Assembly: GCA_963774155.1 (NCBI GenBank)
Contig: CAVZDW010000008.1
Location: forward strand, 1,116,001 to 1,180,000
Source: DASSUW01 sp963774155
Lineage (GTDB): Bacteria; Actinomycetota; Thermoleophilia; Solirubrobacterales; Solirubrobacteraceae
Length of the DNA stretch: 64,000 nt
Direction: 5' to 3'
In this document: positions 51,401 to 58,502 of the stretch, piece by piece
How the letters are laid out: each line of letters opens with the position of its first letter
How positions within the stretch are numbered: the first letter of the stretch is position 1
Position numbers and translations under genes: made by a program
Notes under the pieces: model-generated
The model's database searches: none
Seen by the model: the letters and a program-made list of their open reading frames with translations, nothing else
Told to the model about the DNA's origin: nothing

Positions 51401-53029
51401 CTCGAGCTGGCCGCGGAGCGTCTCCAGCTCGACGGTGCCGGCGCGCAGCTCGGCGATCTCGCCGCGCAGCGGGGCGAGCTCGTCGCGCAGGGTCTCGACG
51501 CGGGCGCGGGACGCCTCGGCGTCGCGGGCCAGCTCGTCGAGGCGGCGGCGGTCGTCGCCCGCCTCGGCGCGCTCGACGGTGACGGCGGTGAGCTGCTCGC
51601 GCAGGGCATCGGCCTCGCGCTGGACGTGCTCGACGCGCTGGAGCGCGGCGGCGAGCTCGGCGCGTGCGGCCTCGGCCTCGCGAGCGCGGTCGCGCTCGAG
51701 GCGATCGAGGGTGGCGGCGAGCTCCGTGCGGGCGGTCTGGGCGGCTTCCTCGTGCTCGGCGCGGACCTGCTCGAGCTGGGCGATGAGCTCGGCGGAGCGG
51801 ACCTCGCTGGCGCCGGTGCGGCTGGACTCGATCTCGGCCAGCCGGGCCTCGACGACGGTGCGCGCCTCGTCGGCGCGGCGGCCGGCCTCCTCGAGGGCCT
51901 GGTCGGCCCGGCGCTGGGCCTCCGCGACGGCGGTGGCCAGACGGGCGTCGGCGGCGGCCGAGGACTCGGCGCGCTGGCGCTCCAGGCGGTCGAGGCGGGC
52001 GGAGAGCTCGGCGCGGGCGGCCTCGGCGACCTCGAGGGCCTTGCCGCGGTCGTGCGTCGCCTGCTCGGCGTCCATGCGGGCACGCTCGAGGCGCTCCAGC
52101 CGGGCGAGCAGGTCGCGCAGCTGGGCGTCGTCGACGCCGGCGCCGCCGCCGGCCACGGCGCGCTGCATCTCGGCGCGCAGGGCCTGGGCCTCGCGCTCGG
52201 CGGCGTCGGCGCGGCGCTCGGCGCTCTGGCGGGCCTCCTCGAGCTGTCCGGGCAGGCCGAGCGCGACGCGCTCGAGCTCGTCGATCCGCTCCATCGCCGA
52301 CAGCAGGCGCGCCACCACGGCGGCCGCGTCGTCGAGGTCGGCGACCGAGCCGCCCTGGATGCCCGGGTCGAGGTTGGTCAGGCGGTCCTCGACCTCGGCG
52401 TCGGCCTCGGCCCGCGCGGCCTCGCGGCGCGCCAGCTCGGCCTCGATCCACGGCGTGGCCTTGAGCGGCCGGAAGACGACGAGCGTGCCGGCCGTGCGCC
52501 AGCCCTCCCAGGGCTGGGGCTCCGGCTCGAGCGCCTGGCGCATGGCGCGCACCACGACCGGGTGCTGCGCCCGCATGCGCTGGAGCATGAGGTTCATCGG
52601 GAGCTCGAAGCCGAGGTCCTCGAGGAAGAGCGAGAAGTCGAAGCCCTCGTCGAGCTTGACGGGGACGAACACGGCCTCCATCGGGAAGTCGGTGCCCTCG
52701 GCGGTGGTGCCGGTGACCTCGACGCGGCCCGCGGAGGTCGGGGACTCGCCGTTCTCCAGGAACCGGCGCCAGGCGTCGGCCTCCGGCGGCACGGGGCCGA
52801 GGATGAGGGTCTTGAAGAACGACTGGCCGAGCACCTCGGACGCGCCGCGGCCGAAGAGCAGCTCGGCCGGCTCGGACCACTTGGACACCGAGCCCTGGCC
52901 GTCGGTCAGGACGAAGTAGCCGCCGACGATCTGGCGCAGGATGTCGTCGAGCGGATCGGCGGGGCCGCCGGTCAGCTCATCCGAGATCCCCCCGGGAACC
53001 GGGGTCGCGTTCTTGATCGAGGAGTCCAC
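48497..53029 (-). CDS. Giant PAS - coiled coil - PAS protein (1510 residues)
   Basis: A cytoplasmic protein with no membrane helix. Residues about 25-190 are a PAS-like sensor domain (GGYFVLTDGQGSVSKWSEPA, LFGRGASEVLGQSFFKTLI). Residues about 200-1370 are nearly continuous heptad coiled coil rich in Ala, Arg, Glu and Leu. Residues about 1395-1505 are a second PAS domain (MAVLALDGRFRELNPAFARL, VGYQENAFAKAFW). Fully extended, the coil would be well over 100 nm, suggesting a scaffold or ruler with a sensor at each end. GTG 53029 lies 8 nt after a sigma-28-type -10. A polar organiser of pili is a reasonable guess only. Confidence 0.8.
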   Translation of the reverse strand: MDSSIKNATPVPGGISDELTGGPADPLDDILRQIVGGYFVLTDGQGSVSKWSEPAELLFGRGASEVLGQSFFKTLILGPVPPEADAWRRFLENGESPTSAGRVEVTGTTAEGTDFPMEAVFVPVKLDEGFDFSLFLEDLGFELPMNLMLQRMRAQHPVVVRAMRQALEPEPQPWEGWRTAGTLVVFRPLKATPWIEAELARREAARAEADAEVEDRLTNLDPGIQGGSVADLDDAAAVVARLLSAMERIDELERVALGLPGQLEEARQSAERRADAAEREAQALRAEMQRAVAGGGAGVDDAQLRDLLARLERLERARMDAEQATHDRGKALEVAEAARAELSARLDRLERQRAESSAAADARLATAVAEAQRRADQALEEAGRRADEARTVVEARLAEIESSRTGASEVRSAELIAQLEQVRAEHEEAAQTARTELAATLDRLERDRAREAEAARAELAAALQRVEHVQREADALREQLTAVTVERAEAGDDRRRLDELARDAEASRARVETLRDELAPLRGEIAELRAGTVELETLRGQLEALQTGAGELEAFRAELATLQSGAADLTALRGQVEALRGGLPDLEPLREQVSAIPGLEARIEALRTPDGEIAALSARIDELQAGDSEVAALRERLDALQTATAGLDALRDRLDDTTDLEALRSELAALRETAADLPAVRGEIAALRAGAGEIETLRQELAAVRAEAAELHALRESAAAVTALQRDHESAVQRLDALRAQQEQVRGWLDEARRERDEFRAVGESTAAQVEELRRALEERETGPSVPADQVVERDVVDAMGGEVDALRSAEQALRMRLAELSAAGEATTRRIDELAAADRAVGERFEELSGASEAAERRVETVREDLIARFDELAATGDATVRRLEDIAGTGDEALRRADEAGAAAQAAAARVDEAASRADQATARADELAGLLDETASTGADALRRAEAAQADASRAVEATGRVEELNEAVRAELARVDELADAVRTGTDRLDELAAAREAIDARVEEAAAAAARAESLAADAGRLDEVAAESREAVLALEQRLDEVDRGAGGVLDDVRTLRERLEEVSGIARAAQDAASRTDVEELHAAIARLGGEVEASRSQVEHARQEALGAREQAAAAGEAATAAREDAARAREEAGAFRRDLDTSDERLTALAGDVERASESAATAAETAETARTDAAAALEAGERSDERVSELDAKTQALRTDMTAGRERLDAIGERIERLGKDVVENHQGASAALDAQGTELRTELAAVRRVADEAREGIDVLRAEMESMRAVREDAASARSAAEAGERRVEAMQAELTYALKQLEDVKAGLTSAGQAAVIARREAEQAKRAAQTQADTGSGVHEVFQQLLAAARGEGAPSGGSSARLRRPQTPAQDLRRKSEITARPPRHGFDDATKPMAVLALDGRFRELNPAFARLVGYQENAFAKAFWPSPHDRAGYQQQQEQLRQLASGEIDSVSVQSTYMHGQGLMVPVVGTLKVVPGEDGLPLHLLLEAEDRHTG

Positions 53030-53435
53030 TGCCTTCTCTATCGGCAGGAGTACCCCGCACGTTCAACCATTCGTCGAGAAGCACCGCCGCCGCGCGGGAA
53101 TCCAGAGCGGCGGACCCGCCCGCCTGGTGCGCGAGCCTCGTCGTGAAGCGCTCGTCGTACAGCTCCACCGGCACGGACACGCGCGCGGCCAGGCGGTCAG
53201 CGAAGTTACGCGTCTCGCGGGTCTGAGCGGAATCGCCGCCGCCGAGCGAGGTCGGGAGGCCGATGACGACGCGCTCGGCGCCGAGCTCGCCGATCAGCGC
53301 GACGAGCTGCTTGAAACCGTTCTTGCTGCTGGGCTTGAGCACCGGCTCGCGCGGCGTGACCAGCGTCCCCGTCGGATCGGAGACGGCCACGCCGCAGCGG
53401 GCGCTGCCGTAGTCGAGGGCGACGACGCGGCTCAA
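52977..53435 (-). CDS. ruvX: Holliday junction resolvase-like RuvX (YqgF)
   Basis: A 152-residue RNase H-fold protein, the putative resolvase or pre-16S rRNA nuclease. Signatures are VVALDYGSARCGVAVSDPTG (catalytic Asp), ERVVIGLPTSLGGGDSAQ, VELYDERFTTRLAHQ (Glu) and LDSRAAAVLLDEWL (Asp). The TTG at 53435 overlaps the alaS stop as TTGA, which fixes the start. Its last 53 nt overlap the start of the PAS/coiled-coil gene, and its coding sequence contains that gene's promoter. Confidence 0.92.
   Translation of the reverse strand: MSRVVALDYGSARCGVAVSDPTGTLVTPREPVLKPSSKNGFKQLVALIGELGAERVVIGLPTSLGGGDSAQTRETRNFADRLAARVSVPVELYDERFTTRLAHQAGGSAALDSRAAAVLLDEWLNVRGTPADREGSGLLDQERDPGSRGDLG
53038..53065 (-). 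promoter_or_regulatory. Sigma-28-type promoter of the PAS/coiled-coil gene, inside ruvX
   Basis: TGAAC (53065-53061), 15 nt, GCCGATAG (53045-53038). The -10 ends 8 nt before the GTG at 53029. The whole element lies within the ruvX coding region. Confidence 0.7.
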
Positions 53436-56047
53436 CCGGCGAGCGCGCGCTCGATCTCCGCGCGCGCGGCGGCCAGGGCGTCGGGAAGCTTCTCGGGGTC
53501 GCGGCCGCCGGCCTGGGCCATGTTGTCGCGGCCGCCTCCCCCGCCGCCCACGACCGACGCCGCGGCCTTGACCACCGCGCCGGCCTTCACGCCGCGCTCG
53601 ACCGCCCCGGGCGTGGCCGCGACGAGGAGGTTGACGCGGCCCTCGCCGCTCGTCCCCAGCACGACCACCGCCGGATCCTGCAGCCGGCCCTTGATGCGGT
53701 CGGCGAGGTCGGGCAGCGCCTTGGGGTTGTCGACCGTCTTGATCTCGAACACGGCCTTCACGCCGTCGAGCTCGACGACGTCGAACGAATCGTCGACCGG
53801 CGCCGCCGTGCGCGAGGCCTTCTCGAGCTCGCGGCGCTGCTTCTCGCGGTCTGCCGCCATGTCGGCGACTTGCTCCGGCGTGGTGCGCAGGACCTTCGCC
53901 GCCTCGCCCAGGATGCGGTCGTGCCGGCGCAGCTCCTCGAGCGCGACCTGGCTGGTGACCGCCTCGATGCGACGCACATTGGCCGCCGACGAGGTCTCGG
54001 TGGTGATCTTGAAGGCGCCGATGACGCCGGTGCTGCGCACGTGCGTGCCGCCGCACAGCTCGCGCGACCAGTCGCCGTCGCCGACCTCGACCATCCGCAC
54101 CACGTCGCCGTACTTCTCGCCGAAGAGGGCCATGGCGCCGAGCGCCTTCGCCTCGTCGAGGGTCGTGGTGAGCGCGCGAACGGGATGGTCCGCGACGATC
54201 TCCGCGTTCACGGCGTCCTCGATCGTGCGCACGTCCTCGTCGGTCAGCGGCGCCCCGTGGGTGAAGTCGAAGCGCAGCTTGTCCGGGCCGACGTAGGAGC
54301 CCGCCTGGCGCACGTGCGAGCCGAGCCGGTCGCGCAGCGCCGCATGCAGGAGGTGGGTCGCCGTGTGGTTGCGCTCGGTCAGGCGGCGCCTGGGGTCGAC
54401 GCGGGCGATCACGCGCTCGCCCTCCTGGAGCTCGCCGCTGATCGGCTCGAGCACGAGCGCCTGGTCGTCACCGACGCGCACCACGTCGAGCACGCGCGCG
54501 GAGCAGCCTCCGTCCTCGCACTCGATCACGCCGTCGTCGTGGACCTGGCCGCCGCCGGTCGCGTAGAACGGCGACTCGACGAGCTTGGCCAGCACGCGGC
54601 CGTTCTCCTGCGTGACGGCGGCCACCGCGGTCGCCTGCTCGATCGTCTCGTAGCCGGTGAAGGTGGTCGCGCCGGAGCCCTCGGCGAACGCGGCGATGCG
54701 CTCGCGGTCGCCGTCGTGCGCGCCGCGGCCGGCGCTCGCGCGCGCCCGCTCGCGCTGCTCCTGCATCAGCTCCTCGAAGCCCTGCGCGTCGACGCCGATG
54801 CCCTGCTCGGCCGCCAGCTCGAGCGTGAGGTCGAAGGGGAAGCCGTAGGTGTCGTGCAGCAGGAACGCCTCGTCGCGGCCGATGCCCTCCTCCCCCGCGT
54901 CCTTGGCGCGGGCGATGACGTCGTCGAGCAGCCGCATGCCCTGCTCGAGCGTGCGGTTGAACGCCTCCTCCTCGCCGGACAGCCACATGCGGATGTCCTC
55001 GCGGCGCGAGTGCAGCTCGGGATAGGCGTCCGCCATGAGCTCGTGCACGACGTCCGCGTAGCGCACGAGGAAGCCCTGCTCGATGCCGATCCGGCGGCCC
55101 TGCACGATCGCGCGGCGCATCAGGCGACGCAGCACGTAGCCGCGGTCCTCGTTGGACGGCACGACGCCGTCGGCGACGAGGAAGCTCATCCCGCGCGTGT
55201 GGTCGGCGAGGATGCGCAGCGCGCGGTCGGTGTCGAACGTCTCGCCGTACGCCTTGCCGCTCAGCTCCTCGCCGAGGTCGATCAGCGGGCGGATCTGGTC
55301 GGTCTCGAAGACCGACGTGGTGCCCTGCATGATCGCCGCCAGGCGGTTGAGGCCGAGCCCCGTGTCGATGTTGTTGGCCGGCAGCGGCGTGAGCGTGTTG
55401 ACGGGCTGCTGGTCGTACTGCATGAAGACGAGGTTCCAGTACTCCAGGAAGCGCTCGTTCTCGCCGCCCGGGAGGTCGTCCTCGGAGCCGAACTCGAGCC
55501 CGCGGTCCAGGTACAGCTCCGAGCACGGGCCGCAGGGACCGGTCGGGCCCGCCTGCCAGAAGTTGTCCTTGCGCGAGAGCAGGACGATGCGCTCGCGCGG
55601 CACGCCGATCTTCAGCCAGGCCTCGATCGCCTCCTCGTCGGGGCCGAGGCCGAGCTCGTCGTCGCCCTCGAAGACGGTCGCCCAGATCTTCTCGGGTTCG
55701 AATCCGAAGCCCTCGGTCGAGAGCTCCCACGCGAACTCCGCGGCGCCCTGCTTGAAGTAGTCGCCGATCGAGAAGTTGCCGAGCATCTCGAAGAACGTGA
55801 GGTGCCGGTAGGTGGACCCGATGTTGTCGATGTCGACCGTCCGGAAGCACTTCTGGCACGTGGTGAGCCGGTTGTGCGGCGGCGCCTCCTGCCCCAGGAA
55901 ATACGGCTTCAGCGGGTGCATCCCGGCGCTGATGAGGAGCGTCGACGGGTCGTACGACGTGGGAACCAGCGATGCGGACGGCAGCCGCTTGTGGTCGCGC
56001 GACTCGAAGAACTCCTGGAACGTCCGGCGGATCTCGTCGGTCTTCAT
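53432..56047 (-). CDS. alaS: Alanyl-tRNA synthetase
   Basis: An 871-residue class II synthetase. The aminoacylation domain has FESRDHKRLPSASLVPT, STYRHLTFFEMLGNFSIGDY and GLGLNRLAAIMQG. The editing domain has its zinc ligands in RNHTATHLLHAALRD and SRELCGGTHVRSTG, and the C-terminal DHHA1/C-Ala domain ends GGGGGRDNMAQAGG. The ATG at 56047 fits the universal N-terminus; TAGACT lies 10 nt upstream with GAGGT between. Confidence 0.97.
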   Translation of the reverse strand: MKTDEIRRTFQEFFESRDHKRLPSASLVPTSYDPSTLLISAGMHPLKPYFLGQEAPPHNRLTTCQKCFRTVDIDNIGSTYRHLTFFEMLGNFSIGDYFKQGAAEFAWELSTEGFGFEPEKIWATVFEGDDELGLGPDEEAIEAWLKIGVPRERIVLLSRKDNFWQAGPTGPCGPCSELYLDRGLEFGSEDDLPGGENERFLEYWNLVFMQYDQQPVNTLTPLPANNIDTGLGLNRLAAIMQGTTSVFETDQIRPLIDLGEELSGKAYGETFDTDRALRILADHTRGMSFLVADGVVPSNEDRGYVLRRLMRRAIVQGRRIGIEQGFLVRYADVVHELMADAYPELHSRREDIRMWLSGEEEAFNRTLEQGMRLLDDVIARAKDAGEEGIGRDEAFLLHDTYGFPFDLTLELAAEQGIGVDAQGFEELMQEQRERARASAGRGAHDGDRERIAAFAEGSGATTFTGYETIEQATAVAAVTQENGRVLAKLVESPFYATGGGQVHDDGVIECEDGGCSARVLDVVRVGDDQALVLEPISGELQEGERVIARVDPRRRLTERNHTATHLLHAALRDRLGSHVRQAGSYVGPDKLRFDFTHGAPLTDEDVRTIEDAVNAEIVADHPVRALTTTLDEAKALGAMALFGEKYGDVVRMVEVGDGDWSRELCGGTHVRSTGVIGAFKITTETSSAANVRRIEAVTSQVALEELRRHDRILGEAAKVLRTTPEQVADMAADREKQRRELEKASRTAAPVDDSFDVVELDGVKAVFEIKTVDNPKALPDLADRIKGRLQDPAVVVLGTSGEGRVNLLVAATPGAVERGVKAGAVVKAAASVVGGGGGGRDNMAQAGGRDPEKLPDALAAARAEIERALAG

Positions 56048-56057
56048 CTGACCTCGG

Positions 56058-56063
56058 AGTCTA
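56058..56063 (-). promoter_or_regulatory. -10 element TAGACT upstream of alaS
   Basis: TAGACT on the minus strand, 10 nt before the alaS ATG, the same geometry as at efp. Confidence 0.45.
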
Positions 56064-56066
56064 GGC

Positions 56067-57092
56067 TCAGGTCGCGCTGATGGTTCCCCATCCCACGACG
56101 ACGTCGCCGCGCAGCAGGCAGGCGGTCTGGCCCGGCGCCGCCCCGTCCACGGGATCGGCCAGCTCGAGCTCGAGCCGGCGATGGGTCCCGGCCTCCGGAT
56201 CGCCGGTGACGCGACACGGGATGGCCCGCGAGCGGTAGCGCAGCTTGACGGCGTCGACCTCGGCGCCGGCACGGTGCAGGCGGGCGCCGCGGACGGCGAC
56301 GGCGCGCGTGGCGAGCTGCTCTCGCGGTCCGACGACGACGCGGTTCGTCGCCGCGTCCTTGGCGAGCACGTAGAGCGGCTCGGCCGCCGCCAGGCCGAGC
56401 CCGCGCCGCTGGCCGACGGTGTAGCCGTGGTGGCCGCTGTGGCGGCCGAGCACGCGGCCGCCGGAGTCGACGAGGTCGCCGGGCTGCTCGTCGAGGCTGC
56501 CGTGGCGGGCCAGGAACGTCGCCTTGCCGGTGCCGGCGAGGAAGCAGAGATCCTGCGAGTCGGGCTTGGAGGCCACCGGCAGCTCGGCCTCGGCGGCCAG
56601 CGCCCGCACCTGCGGCTTGGTCAGGTCGCCGAGCGGGAAGCGCAGGCGCGCCAGCGTCGCGGGCGCCACGGCGGCGAGCATGTACGTCTGGTCCTTGGCC
56701 GGGTCCGCGGCCGCGCGCAGCAGCCCGTCGGCCGTCGTCCGCGCGTAGTGCCCGGTGGCCAGCGTGGCGGCGCCGAGACGGTCGGCGAACTCCACCATCG
56801 CGTCGAGCCGCACGTGGCCGTTGCAGCCGACGCACGGGTTGGGCGTCACCCCGGCCGCGTGGCCGGCCAGGAAGGGGTCGACCACGCCGGCCCGGAACTC
56901 CTCGCGCAGGTCGAGCGTGAAGTGCGGCAGGCCCATCCGGTGCGCCACGGCACGGGCGAGGCGGACGGCGTGGGCCGAGCAGCAGCTCGCCTCGGCGTCG
57001 TTGGCCGGGTCCGCCCACAGCTCGAGCGTGACCGCCGCCGCGTTCTCGCCGGCGAGCAGGGCGGCGACGGCCGAGTCGACGCCGCCGCTCAT
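56067..57092 (-). CDS. mnmA: tRNA-specific 2-thiouridylase MnmA, 5' end possibly frame-shifted
   Basis: A 341-residue enzyme that thiolates U34 of Lys, Glu and Gln tRNAs. The PP-loop is MSGGVDSAVAALL. The catalytic Cys pair is in TPNPCVGCNGHVRLD and SQDLCFLAGTG, and TVGQRRGLGL is also typical. The ATG at 57092 is the only standard start in frame, yet it cuts off the usual strand before the PP-loop. The expected coupled start, GTG at 57126 (GTGA with the NifU-like stop), is out of frame by one base; removing one C from the CCC at about 57114-57117 would give VSPDPERTLIAMSGGVDS. Confidence 0.9.
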   Translation of the reverse strand: MSGGVDSAVAALLAGENAAAVTLELWADPANDAEASCCSAHAVRLARAVAHRMGLPHFTLDLREEFRAGVVDPFLAGHAAGVTPNPCVGCNGHVRLDAMVEFADRLGAATLATGHYARTTADGLLRAAADPAKDQTYMLAAVAPATLARLRFPLGDLTKPQVRALAAEAELPVASKPDSQDLCFLAGTGKATFLARHGSLDEQPGDLVDSGGRVLGRHSGHHGYTVGQRRGLGLAAAEPLYVLAKDAATNRVVVGPREQLATRAVAVRGARLHRAGAEVDAVKLRYRSRAIPCRVTGDPEAGTHRRLELELADPVDGAAPGQTACLLRGDVVVGWGTISAT

Positions 57093-57122
57093 GGCGATGA
57101 GCGTGCGCTCGGGATCCGGGAC

Positions 57123-57488
57123 TCACGCGCGCGCGGCGCGCGCGGCCCCGCCCAGCGCCCGGTGCAGTGCGTCGGCGGCCAGGTCGGCGGCGTGGAACTT
57201 GCCGGGCGAGAGCCCGCCGAGCTCGCCCGCGATGGCGTGCGCGCCGACCCGCGCGGCGTCGAGCACGCCCGCGCCCTCGACGAGCGTGACCGCGGCCGAG
57301 CCGGCCGCCGTCATCGTGCCGCAGCCGGACGCCTCGAAGCCGGCCGCCGCCACGCGGTCTCCCTCGACGCGCAGCGAGATGCGGATGACATCGCCGCAGG
57401 CCGCGCCGCCGGCGCTGCCGTGGAACGAGTCAGCCGGGCGCTTGCCGCGCCCGGCCGGATGCTCGAGGTGCTCGCGGAACGACTCCAC
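57123..57488 (-). CDS. NifU/IscU-like iron-sulfur scaffold protein lacking the third Cys
   Basis: A 121-residue protein of the NifU N-terminal (IscU) family. Two of three ligand Cys are present, in GGAACGDVIRISLRVEGD (with the conserved Asp) and FEASGCGTMTAAGSAAVTL. The region expected to hold the third, KFHAADLAADALHRAL, has Ala instead. It may be a sulfur-relay or assembly variant dedicated to the adjacent mnmA, to which it is coupled by GTGA; that is inference. The GTG at 57488 has TAGACT 8 nt upstream. Confidence 0.8.
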   Translation of the reverse strand: MESFREHLEHPAGRGKRPADSFHGSAGGAACGDVIRISLRVEGDRVAAAGFEASGCGTMTAAGSAAVTLVEGAGVLDAARVGAHAIAGELGGLSPGKFHAADLAADALHRALGGAARAARA

Positions 57489-57496
57489 GAGCGATG

Positions 57497-57502
57497 AGTC
57501 TA
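57497..57502 (-). promoter_or_regulatory. -10 element TAGACT upstream of the NifU-like gene
   Basis: TAGACT on the minus strand with an 8-nt spacer to the GTG at 57488. It is the fourth use of this exact hexamer in the window. Confidence 0.45.
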
Positions 57503-57510
57503 GGTACGGC

Positions 57511-58446
57511 TCAGAACTGCGAGCCGCAGCGGTACAGGCCCTGGCCGTTGAAGCGCTGGTTGATCTTCTTGCCGAGCGGCTTCAGCGCGGTGCTCGTGCT
57601 CGTGACCACCGACGTCACCGCCGTGTTCGTCGCCGTCACGGCGACCGACTGCTTGTGGACCGCCGCGTTGTAGGCGCTCACGTCGGCGACGGCGCCGCGA
57701 TGGAAGCTCGCGTGCTTCTTCGGCGCCTTGACGGCCTTGAGGTCGTCCAGGAAGCGCGTCACGCCGCGGTCGTAGCGGGCGAGCCGCGTGTCGGCCTCAC
57801 GGCGGTTGTCGACGTAGAGGCTCGGGATCGCCGCGACGGCGGCCGAGTGCTGCACGCAGACCTTGTCGACGGCCTTGAGGTAGGTGTCCGTGTACAGGCC
57901 CGTCGAGTTGACCAGCGCGTCGGTGACGGCCTGGTCGATCGTGGTCCGGTCGGAGTAGCCGACGAGCGTCTGGGCGCGGAGGTCGCGGTCGGCGACCACG
58001 ACGGTCGGCGACTGCTCGACGTTGACTCCGCGGGCGATGCGGCCGTACTTGGAGATCTCCTTGATCGGCGCGGACTTGACGAACACGCGGCCGTCGTGGC
58101 GGTCGACCTTGCCGAGCGCCTTGTGCACGGCGCGGTCGTCGGCGGCGCGATCGTTCCAGAAGAGGAGGACGAGGACCTTGTCCTTGCGGATCGCCGACTG
58201 AACCGGCTTCGGGAGGCCCTTGACGTCCTCGGCGGGCTCAGCCGCGGCCTCGGCCTTGGCGGGCTCCTGCTTGGTCGTCGACGAAGCGGTGGTCTCGGTC
58301 GTCTCGGGCGTGCTGGTCGTCGTCGTGGTGGTCGACTCGATCGGCGGCACTTCCTCCGTCTTGGGGCGGAGGAACATCATGTAGACGCCCATCACCGCGA
58401 CGGCGAGGACGAGCAGGATTCGGATCGGCGGGGAGATCTGGCTCAC
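57511..58446 (-). CDS. Membrane-anchored thioredoxin-fold protein without active-site Cys
   Basis: A 311-residue protein with one N-terminal helix (IRILLVLAVAVMGVYMMFL), a Thr/Ser/Glu-rich linker, and a thioredoxin-like domain (about residues 78-185). That domain has DKVLVLLFWNDRAADDRAVH, where CxxC would be expected but no Cys occurs, and the cis-Pro region is NVEQSPTVVVADRDL. A helical C-terminal region of about 125 residues has one Cys (DKVCVQH) and another at the very end (YRCGSQF). Function unknown. GTG 58446 lies 8 nt after a sigma-28-type -10, so it shares the pilus promoter class. Confidence 0.75.
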   Translation of the reverse strand: MSQISPPIRILLVLAVAVMGVYMMFLRPKTEEVPPIESTTTTTTSTPETTETTASSTTKQEPAKAEAAAEPAEDVKGLPKPVQSAIRKDKVLVLLFWNDRAADDRAVHKALGKVDRHDGRVFVKSAPIKEISKYGRIARGVNVEQSPTVVVADRDLRAQTLVGYSDRTTIDQAVTDALVNSTGLYTDTYLKAVDKVCVQHSAAVAAIPSLYVDNRREADTRLARYDRGVTRFLDDLKAVKAPKKHASFHRGAVADVSAYNAAVHKQSVAVTATNTAVTSVVTSTSTALKPLGKKINQRFNGQGLYRCGSQF

Positions 58447-58454
58447 GTCACCGC

Positions 58455-58482
58455 GTATCGGCACGCGAGCCGCGAAAGTTAA
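58455..58482 (-). promoter_or_regulatory. Sigma-28-type promoter of the thioredoxin-fold gene
   Basis: TTAAC (58482-58478), 15 nt, GCCGATAC (58462-58455). The -10 ends 8 nt before the GTG at 58446. Confidence 0.8.
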
Positions 58483-58502
58483 GCCGACTTGGGGTGTTCC
58501 CC

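Noticed and set aside
48350..53146. A plus-strand open frame of about 1600 codons opposite the PAS/coiled-coil gene
   Set aside because: It is the antisense shadow of a GC-rich, Ala/Arg/Glu-coded coiled coil. Its translation is low-complexity with no domain, and the minus-strand protein has clear PAS domains.
55685..55710. tRNA-like GTTCGAATCC sequence
   Set aside because: It is coding sequence of alaS (Gly-Phe-Glu-Pro region) with no cloverleaf around it.
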